A stretch of 64,000 nt of DNA from Clostridia bacterium. Its GTDB lineage: Bacteria; Bacillota; Clostridia; Oscillospirales; CAG-272. The stretch is from assembly GCA_017502915.1 (NCBI GenBank), contig JAFVUB010000003.1, forward strand, positions 124,001 to 188,000, given 5' to 3'. The notes below the pieces were generated by a model, which saw only the letters and a list, made by a program, of their open reading frames with translations, searched no databases and was not told where the DNA came from. Shown here piece by piece: positions 58,640-64,000 of the stretch; within the stretch, counting starts at the first letter, position 1, and the number at the start of each line of letters is the position of its first letter. The position numbers were made by a program, and so were the translations under genes.

Positions 58640-58657
58640 CAAACGAGGTTATCCATA

Positions 58658-60700
58658 ATGAGCAAGATAAAATTCACACTTAACGGAAAAGAATGCTTTG
58701 CCGAGGAGGGCGAGTTCCTGCTTGGCGCGGCACAGAAAAACGGAATTGAGATTCCCAATCTTTGTAACCATCCGTCGGTCAAGATCTACGGCGCGTGCGG
58801 TCTTTGCACCGTCGAGGTCGCGGGCGTTCCGAAGCTGCTTCGCGCCTGCTCGACCAAGGTCACGGACGGTATGGTCGTCAACAGCGAGACCGATCGTGTT
58901 AAGCATTCGCGCAAGGTCGCGCTCGAGCTGCTTATGAGCGACCACGACGGCGACTGCGTTGGCCCTTGCAGCCTTAACTGCCCTGCGGGAACCGACTGCC
59001 AGGGTTACGTCAAGGCGATCGCCGGCGGAGATTACCACCGTGCCGTCGAGATAATCAAGGATAAGCTTCCCCTCCCCGCCTCGATAGGACGTATCTGTCC
59101 TCATCCCTGCGAGAAGAAGTGCCGCCGTCAGTACGTAGAGTCTCCCATATCTATCGCGGCTCTCAAGGCTTTTGCCGCCGACCGCGACCTTGAGGAGAAC
59201 ACCTACGCCGCAGTCCCCGCCGAGTCGACCGGCAAGAAGGTCTCTATCATTGGTGGCGGCCCTGCCGGACTCACCGCCGCATACTACCTCGCGCTCAAGG
59301 GCCACGCCGTGACCGTTTACGACGCTATGCCCAAGATGGGCGGTATGCTCCGCTACGGAATCCCTGCCTACCGTCTCCCCAAGTCGGTGCTTGACGCCGA
59401 GATCAAGCTGATCGGAGACGCCGGCGTTGAATACAAAAACAACGTCAAGATCGGACGCGACGTAAGCTTTGAAGAGATAAAGGATTCGTCCGACGCAACT
59501 ATCATCGCCGTTGGCGCTTGGAAGTCATCTTCTATGCGCGTTGCGGGCGAGGAGCTCGACGGAGTTGTCGGCGGTATCGACTTTTTGCGTCAGGTCTCGC
59601 TCTATAATTCGGGCGAAGGAGACGCTCCGGTTATCGGTGATCGAGTCGTCATCTGCGGTGGAGGAAACACCGCTATGGACGCCTGCCGCACTGCAGTTCG
59701 CCTTGGAGCAAAGGAGGTCTCGGTCGTCTACCGCCGTACACGCGCCGAAATGCCCGCCGAGATCGAGGAGATCGAGGAAGCCGAGGAAGAGGGAGTCATT
59801 TTCCGCTTCCTGAGGAATCCCGCCGAGTTCGTCGGTGAGAACGGCAAGCTGACCGCCGTTAAGCTTCAGGTCATGGAGCTTGGTGAGCCCGACGCCTCGG
59901 GACGCCGCTCGCCGGTTGCCGTTGAGGGTTGCTTTGAAACTCTTGAGGCAGACACCGTTATCGAGGCCATCGGTCAGTCGCTCGACTTTACCGGAATCAA
60001 CGGTCTTGAATACAACCGCCGCGGAAACATCGTTGCCGACGAGGCAAGCTTTGCGACCTCGATCGAGGGCGTTTTCGCTATCGGTGACGCCACCAACCGC
60101 GGTGCCGGAATCGCTATCGCCGCCATCGGAGAGGCAAACCGTGCCGCAGCCGTCATTGACAGCTTCCTGAACGGTCAGATGGTCTCGTACAAAGCCCCCT
60201 TCGTTTCGGAAAGACGTCTTGACAATATCGATTTTTCGGTATATAATAAAAAGGACAGAGTTTCCATTCCCAAGCGCTCCGCCGAGATTCGCCGCAATGA
60301 TTTTGACGCCGTTAACCTCGAGCTTTGCGAGGACGCCGTAAAATCAGAGGCAGCGCGTTGCCTCGAGTGCGGCTGCCACGACTATTCCGACTGCCGTCTT
60401 ATCAAGACTGCGAACCTGCTCCCCATCGAGCCCGCTCGCTTTGACGGCAAGAAAAATGTTCACAAGACCGAGCAGCGTCTCGTTTCGATCGAGCGCAATA
60501 ACAGCAAGTGTATTCTCTGCTCGCTCTGCGTCAGAACCTGTAACGAGGTTGCAAAGAAATCGATCCTTGGACTCGTTGGACGTGGCTTTGACACCGTTAT
60601 CAAGCCCGAGTTCCATAACGATGAAATAATTGTTGGTTGCCGTGACTGCCATCTGTGCGTTGACGTCTGCCCCACCGGCGCGCTTAAACTGCTGAAGTAA
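58658..60700 (+). CDS. NuoG-like/GltD-like Fe-S flavoprotein, third subunit
   Basis: This 680-residue fusion has five parts: an N-terminal [2Fe-2S] ferredoxin domain (~1-80, GACGLC); the His-Cys cluster of NuoG type (HDGDCVGPCSLNC); the GltD-type Fe-S helix domain (CPAGTDCQG, CPHPCEKKC); two Rossmann domains (IIGGGPAGLTAAYYLALKGH for FAD, ICGGGNTAMDACRTA for NAD(P)H, closing with IGDATNRGAGIAIAAIGEA); and two C-terminal [4Fe-4S] motifs (CILCSLCVRTC, CRDCHLCVDVCP). It replaces the hydrogenase or formate dehydrogenase catalytic subunit that normally follows NuoE/NuoF genes. It may link NADH, NADPH and ferredoxin pools. Confidence 0.9.
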   Translation: MSKIKFTLNGKECFAEEGEFLLGAAQKNGIEIPNLCNHPSVKIYGACGLCTVEVAGVPKLLRACSTKVTDGMVVNSETDRVKHSRKVALELLMSDHDGDCVGPCSLNCPAGTDCQGYVKAIAGGDYHRAVEIIKDKLPLPASIGRICPHPCEKKCRRQYVESPISIAALKAFAADRDLEENTYAAVPAESTGKKVSIIGGGPAGLTAAYYLALKGHAVTVYDAMPKMGGMLRYGIPAYRLPKSVLDAEIKLIGDAGVEYKNNVKIGRDVSFEEIKDSSDATIIAVGAWKSSSMRVAGEELDGVVGGIDFLRQVSLYNSGEGDAPVIGDRVVICGGGNTAMDACRTAVRLGAKEVSVVYRRTRAEMPAEIEEIEEAEEEGVIFRFLRNPAEFVGENGKLTAVKLQVMELGEPDASGRRSPVAVEGCFETLEADTVIEAIGQSLDFTGINGLEYNRRGNIVADEASFATSIEGVFAIGDATNRGAGIAIAAIGEANRAAAVIDSFLNGQMVSYKAPFVSERRLDNIDFSVYNKKDRVSIPKRSAEIRRNDFDAVNLELCEDAVKSEAARCLECGCHDYSDCRLIKTANLLPIEPARFDGKKNVHKTEQRLVSIERNNSKCILCSLCVRTCNEVAKKSILGLVGRGFDTVIKPEFHNDEIIVGCRDCHLCVDVCPTGALKLLK

Positions 60701-60737
60701 TTTTAATTTTATATTATCAGTATAAGGAGACAAAAAA

Positions 60738-60998
60738 ATGAACACTATCAAGAAACTTTTCCCCTTCTCTTTCGGATCCAAGAACGTTGCCTCGCTCATC
60801 ATCAAGATCGTTATCTATCTTGTTGCTGAGATCGTTATCGGCGTTATTGCCGGCATCGTTTCGGGCATTCTTGCACTGATCCCGATCGTTGGTATGATCG
60901 TAGGTATCCTTCTTTGGGGACTTACCTCGATCGTCGGAATCTACGTTATCGCCGGAATCGTTATCGCAATTCTGGACTACTGCAAGGTTCTGAAATAA
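60738..60998 (+). CDS. Small two/three-helix membrane protein, unknown
   Basis: This 86-residue protein has AAGGAG before the ATG. A short polar N-terminus is followed by nearly continuous hydrophobic sequence (~18-82) rich in Ile, Val and Gly, with a break at ALIPIVG. No family is recognised. It lies 37 bp after the oxidoreductase gene with a strong terminator behind it, so it is the last gene of that transcript. Confidence 0.7.
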   Translation: MNTIKKLFPFSFGSKNVASLIIKIVIYLVAEIVIGVIAGIVSGILALIPIVGMIVGILLWGLTSIVGIYVIAGIVIAILDYCKVLK

Positions 60999-61006
60999 TC
61001 AAAACT

Positions 61007-61046
61007 AAAAAACCACCGTATTACGATCGTAATACGGTGGTTTTTT
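61007..61046. terminator. Bidirectional terminator, perfect 40-bp palindrome
   Basis: AAAAAACCACCGTATTACGATC and its reverse complement meet at GATC. It ends with T-runs on both strands and separates convergent genes. Confidence 0.93.
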
Positions 61047-61047
61047 A

Positions 61048-62160
61048 TTAAATACCGTTCGTTATTTTTGAAACCCTCTCGTCAAGGCTGTCGTTCGCAT
61101 CAAGCTCTATATCGCACCACGAGCGGTATGTCTCGGTCAAACCGTTTTCGTTATCGGGCACGAAGACCACGACTCCGTTTCGCTTTATCGGAGAAAGATT
61201 GTCCTCTCTCGCAACGATACCATCTCCCGTCGTGATAACGGCTCCCGCCTGCTTACCAACCCACAGGGCGGCAACGTGCTCTATTCTGCGAAGCTCTGCC
61301 TCGCCGTTCTGACTCACAATATCCTTAATACTCTTGCCGTTAAGGCGTTCTATGATCTGATCGAGGTCGTAATGACGTCTGCCAAGTGCTTCTGCAAGGG
61401 CGTTACCCAGCTCGAGCTTGGCTTGGCGATCAGCTCCGATAAGTATAACGCTGGTTCTGCGGCTTTTTATTTTTCTGATGACCGAGGAAAGCTCTGTATC
61501 GCTTATCTCAACCCCGAGCACTGCCTCGCGCGAATGCTTGACGCCCGCCGCTGCCATAGCGCAGCCGTCTATCGCGGGAATACCGCGAGCCGCCGCTTCC
61601 TGTAGCAAATCCGAGTTAAGCTGATCGCCGCGCACGTCAATAACGGTCTTGACAGAAGTAAAACAGTCAAGTGAGATATGTTCTGCGCTTGCGGTGGCAA
61701 CGACTATCTCGGCGTCGGCGCACTCACGTCCAATTATCGAAGCTTGTCTCTGTTTCAATACGATAGAGACGGCTGCCGAGTCCACGGCGTTACCAAGCAC
61801 CAGGCAACGCTTACCCGCAACGTCTATTCCCGCGCGATCAAGAAGATACGAAAAGCCGTAGATCTCGGTATTGTGTCCGTAAAGCTTTCCGTTTGCCATT
61901 CGCAAAACGAGGTTGACAGAACCGCAAGCGCGCGCCTCGGGCGAATTCTTAGAAAGCAGAGGCATGATCTTTCGTCTGTACACAGGCTCAACGTCAAGCG
62001 CATCAAACTCTGCTCGCTTGATAAATTCAATAATAGCAACGTTATCCTGCGGATCTATCTCAAATTTACGGTAGTCGTTCTCGCCGAAAAGCTCGTGAAG
62101 CTCGGAGATTGTGCTCTTTCCTGCCTTTTGGCAAAGTATACCGAATATCTTATTTTCCAT
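61048..62160 (-). CDS. AroE-AroK fusion, both halves apparently degenerate
   Basis: This 370-residue protein has an N-terminal shikimate dehydrogenase-like half (~1-220; GSVNLVLRMANGKLYGHNTEIYGFSYLL aligns with GAVNT..NTDG.GF) and a C-terminal shikimate kinase-like half (~230-370; GNALAEALGRRHYDLDQIIE, EAELRRIE). Key residues are changed. The AroE lysine block VTIPYK reads VEPVYRR, NTD reads NTE and the NADP glycine motif reads GNAVDSA. The kinase P-loop GxxGxGKT reads GADRQAKLE. It is probably a pseudoenzyme or a protein with a new role. ATG 62160 follows AAGGG; ATG 62181 lacks a ribosome binding site. Confidence 0.8.
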   Translation of the reverse strand: MENKIFGILCQKAGKSTISELHELFGENDYRKFEIDPQDNVAIIEFIKRAEFDALDVEPVYRRKIMPLLSKNSPEARACGSVNLVLRMANGKLYGHNTEIYGFSYLLDRAGIDVAGKRCLVLGNAVDSAAVSIVLKQRQASIIGRECADAEIVVATASAEHISLDCFTSVKTVIDVRGDQLNSDLLQEAAARGIPAIDGCAMAAAGVKHSREAVLGVEISDTELSSVIRKIKSRRTSVILIGADRQAKLELGNALAEALGRRHYDLDQIIERLNGKSIKDIVSQNGEAELRRIEHVAALWVGKQAGAVITTGDGIVAREDNLSPIKRNGVVVFVPDNENGLTETYRSWCDIELDANDSLDERVSKITNGI

Positions 62161-62177
62161 ATTTTTTCCCTTTTCTT

Positions 62178-62549
62178 TCATTTTACAACCGACTCGCAGA
62201 ACTTAAGGTAAAGTTTTTTGGCTTCGTCAAGTCGCCGCCACGCCGTTCTTTCGTCCATTGAGCGCGCGAACGCAAAACGGCGAACGCGATAGCTTATCTC
62301 GTTTTTTCGCGGAGTTCTGCCTCGGTCGGCAAAATATACTGCTTCAACGGCATCGGCACACTCGTCCCTACCCGAAGCTCGCAACCAACGAAGCGTTTCA
62401 AAAACAGCAAGCAGCTCAAGCGCCTCGCGATCGCTTCGACAAGATCCCCGCAGACGGCGGCAAAGATCAAAATATGAAGCGCTTTCGTATTTCGGGCAAA
62501 GTCTTGCAAATCTTCTGAACGCGCGCTGTGCTGTATCTCCGACTCTCAT
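62178..62549 (-). CDS. Unknown basic helical protein, possibly DNA-binding
   Basis: This 123-residue, Arg-rich helical protein has AAGGAG before the ATG. The C-terminal part (RTPRKNEISYRVRRFAFARSMDERTAWRRLDEAKKLYLKF) looks like a helix-turn-helix of the ArpU or sigma-region-4 style, but the match is only general. It is transcribed from the promoter at 62579-62607, and the AroE-AroK-like gene starts within 20 bp of its stop, so both are one operon. Function unknown. Confidence 0.65.
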   Translation of the reverse strand: MRVGDTAQRAFRRFARLCPKYESASYFDLCRRLRGSCRSDREALELLAVFETLRWLRASGRDECADAVEAVYFADRGRTPRKNEISYRVRRFAFARSMDERTAWRRLDEAKKLYLKFCESVVK

Positions 62550-62578
62550 AAGCTCTCCTTAACTTTATACTGCAGTAT

Positions 62579-62607
62579 ATTATGCCTTCGATTTACGTCG
62601 TTGTCAA
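62579..62607 (-). promoter_or_regulatory. Sigma-A promoter for the helical protein/AroE-AroK operon
   Basis: On the minus strand it reads TTGACA, 17 bp, CATAAT. It is divergent from the HPr-like gene promoter 46 bp away. Confidence 0.75.
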
Positions 62608-62652
62608 GAGAAAAAAAGCAAAATTTGCAATAAGTTTACTATCGCTTATGTC

Positions 62653-62681
62653 TTGACAAGAAAGCTCTTGTGTTGTATAAT
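62653..62681 (+). promoter_or_regulatory. Sigma-A promoter for the HPr-like gene
   Basis: It reads TTGACA, 17 bp, TATAAT. Confidence 0.88.
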
Positions 62682-62712
62682 TTTCACAGTTACAAGAAAA
62701 GGAGACAAAACT

Positions 62713-62943
62713 ATGAAATCTATCAAAATTATGCTTTCTACGATCGCTGATGTTCGCGATTTCGTAAACCTCGTTGCCGCTTACGACGGAGATATCGACC
62801 TCATCTCGGGAAGATACATAGTTGACGGTAAATCTATAATGGGTATTTTCAGCCTTAACCTGCTCGACCCGATCACCCTTCAGACCGAAGGACCCGACGC
62901 AGATGAGCTGCTCGAAAAGCTGGCTCGCTTCACCGTAAAATAA
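62713..62943 (+). CDS. HPr-like protein without histidine (Crh-like)
   Basis: From ATG 62713 (GGAGAC upstream) this is a 76-residue HPr-fold protein. DGKSIMGIFSLNL around S41 matches the HPr kinase serine site (Ser46 in HPr), and the C-terminal PDADELLEKLARF helix also fits. The phosphocarrier motif GxHARP is absent, and the protein contains no histidine at all. It therefore cannot carry PEP-derived phosphate, like Crh of Bacillus, which only signals through the serine. Regulation of carbon use is inference. It is monocistronic with a strong promoter and terminator. Confidence 0.88.
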   Translation: MKSIKIMLSTIADVRDFVNLVAAYDGDIDLISGRYIVDGKSIMGIFSLNLLDPITLQTEGPDADELLEKLARFTVK

Positions 62944-62956
62944 ATCAAATTTCATT

Positions 62957-62990
62957 AAAAATTGCCGTGTCGCTCGACACGGCAATTTTT
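62957..62990 (+). terminator. Terminator of HPr-like gene
   Basis: AAAAATTGCCGTGTCG pairs with CGACACGGCAATTTTT with a 2-nt centre. Confidence 0.92.
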
Positions 62991-63047
62991 GTTTGCCGCT
63001 TTTTTCGCTTGTTGGGCGTACTTTTAGTAATTTTTCTCAATTTTCAA

Positions 63048-63076
63048 GATTAAAATTATGGCTGTAGGGGACAATA
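63048..63076 (+). promoter_or_regulatory. Possible SigF/SigG-type promoter for spoIVB
   Basis: GGGGACAATA (63067-63076) fits the sigma-F -10 consensus GGNRANAMTW, with GATTA 14 bp upstream as a partial match to GYWTA. No TATAAT-type promoter was seen in this 220-bp gap. The candidate fits the forespore expression known for spoIVB in Bacillus. Confidence 0.4.
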
Positions 63077-63166
63077 ATTGTTGAGGATTAAGTGCGCGTC
63101 CTCGGGTAGATTATTAAGGCGGTCAAGCGCAGGCTCGCCGCAATTTCAACCATAAGGAATCCGAAA

Positions 63167-64000
63167 ATGAAAAAATTTCTTAAAAATACACGCAGAGCCG
63201 GCTCACTCTCGCTGACTGTTCTGTTGGCGCTTGCGATCCTGCTCGGTGCATACAATTATATAATACCCGACTCGGTCTGTTGTATGAGCGGCGAAGCTCT
63301 GCCCGAATTTGCCGGAGCGATCGCAGATCCGAATATGACGGTCAGCGTTTCGTCGAGTTCCGATACAAGCACGACCTATCAAACCGATTACCTTCTCTTC
63401 GGCGTTCTTCCGGTAAAAACGGTTTCGGTCAACGTTGAAAGCAGAACAAAGCTTTACGTCGGCGGCATGCCCTTTGGCGTTAAGTTCTCAACCGACGGCG
63501 TAATGGTGGTCGGTTACGGTTCGGAGCTTCCAAAGAATATGAATCCGGCATACGTCAGCGGGATCAGACCTGCAGACGTCATAACAGGCATCAACGGCAA
63601 CGCTATACACGACGTAAACGCGCTCTGCAAAGCAATCGAGCAAAGTGCCGGCAAAACTCTTACCGTAAGCTGCCGCCGATCGGGCAAGGAATTTACGGTT
63701 AAGCTGACACCGTATCTTTCAAAAACAGACAATAAATACAAAAGCGGCATGCTGGTTCGCGATAGCGGAGCGGGCATCGGAACTGTGACCTATATTGAAC
63801 CCGAAAGCTGTCTTTTCGGCGGACTGGGACACGGCATCTGTGACGGTGAAACCGGAGCGATCATACCAATGGAGCGCGGAGTGGTGACCGACGTCGCGGT
63901 CAACGGAGTGGTTAAAGGCGTGTGCGGCACGCCGGGAGAGCTTCGCGGAAGCTTCAAGCAAAAAAAGCTCGGTTCTCTGCTCAAAAACAGCTCGTGCGGA
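63167..64000 (+). CDS. spoIVB: SpoIVB peptidase, 3' end beyond window
   Basis: SpoIVB is the forespore-secreted S55 serine peptidase that signals to SpoIVFA to activate pro-sigma-K processing. ATG 63167 has AAGGA 8 nt upstream, and the frame is open to the window end (278 residues). An N-terminal membrane anchor (~14-33) is followed by a PDZ domain (~98-190; GVKFSTDGVMVVGYG, SGIRPADVITGINGN). The peptidase domain then begins with LVRDSGAGIGTVTYIEPESCLFGGLGHGICD, whose GLGHGI histidine is the catalytic His. The catalytic serine would lie beyond base 64000. Confidence 0.93.
   Translation, partial: MKKFLKNTRRAGSLSLTVLLALAILLGAYNYIIPDSVCCMSGEALPEFAGAIADPNMTVSVSSSSDTSTTYQTDYLLFGVLPVKTVSVNVESRTKLYVGGMPFGVKFSTDGVMVVGYGSELPKNMNPAYVSGIRPADVITGINGNAIHDVNALCKAIEQSAGKTLTVSCRRSGKEFTVKLTPYLSKTDNKYKSGMLVRDSGAGIGTVTYIEPESCLFGGLGHGICDGETGAIIPMERGVVTDVAVNGVVKGVCGTPGELRGSFKQKKLGSLLKNSSCG

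Noticed and set aside
56975-58642. A 555-residue minus-strand frame opposite the NuoF-like gene
   Set aside because: Same cause; the plus-strand frame has every NuoF motif.
1-64000. CRISPR arrays, insertion sequences or tandem repeats
   Set aside because: No regularly spaced direct repeats, transposase genes or terminal inverted repeats were seen on reading both strands.

Overview
The window looks like chromosome from an endospore-forming, anaerobic, low-to-mid GC Clostridia, probably a gut Oscillospirales-type organism. The evidence is a spoIIAA-spoIIAB-sigF operon, CwlD and SpoIVB; the Firmicutes form of ribosomal protein L27 ([10 protein letters not shown] extension) next to its processing protease Prp; a Gram-positive type LexA; dimeric glycyl-tRNA synthetase; PPi-type phosphofructokinase; and NuoE/NuoF-type flavin/iron-sulfur subunits. 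Most genes have a good Shine-Dalgarno sequence, and sigma-A promoters are strikingly regular (TTGACA-like, 17 bp, TATAAT). Taxonomy below class level is inference.

Layout. 1-2976: right end of an integrated element (AT-richer, two unknown membrane proteins, tyrosine recombinase) ending in a duplicated 3' end of tmRNA (ssrA) as attachment site. 3029-4173: rplU-prp-rpmA. 4301-10584: PTS EIIC, rpsO-pnp with structured intergenic RNA, VanY-like carboxypeptidase, DHHW/SGNH-like protein. 10556-13058: DUF1385 protein, small unknowns, nrdR. 13064-18258: nucleoside-type ABC importer operon (lipoprotein, ATPase, two permeases) with an internal attenuating terminator. 18315-23371: comEC, divergent acyl carrier protein, cwlD, radA. 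23378-27138: ABC exporter, a 97-residue unknown, tmcAL and a 31-residue membrane peptide. 27207-33344: six-gene minus-strand operon mrp, DUF218, two M16 peptidases, lgt, folD. 33400-39153: gpmI, PHP phosphoesterase, membrane protein, recG. 39127-44122: leucine-rich-repeat lipoprotein, MFS transporter, glycerophosphodiesterase, glyQS. 44175-47599: M20 peptidase, CapA-like protein, DMT transporter. 47597-52114: lexA, murA, DUF3810 metallopeptidase, RluD-type pseudouridine synthase. 52136-53983: spoIIA operon followed by a candidate small RNA. 54108-60998: PPi-phosphofructokinase, SDR, and a three-gene NuoE/NuoF/GltD-like electron-transfer complex. 61007-64000: a degenerate AroE-AroK fusion, a small helix-rich protein, a histidine-less HPr-like protein and the start of spoIVB.

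The best candidates for something new are the ~170-nt structured RNA with two C-rich loops directly downstream of sigF (52172-52343); the AroE-AroK fusion in which the catalytic motifs of both halves are lost (61048-62160); the HPr-like protein without any histidine (62713-62943); the NuoE/NuoF/GltD-like complex with no hydrogenase partner; and Lgt carrying its own lipobox. No CRISPR array, rRNA or intact tRNA gene was seen.
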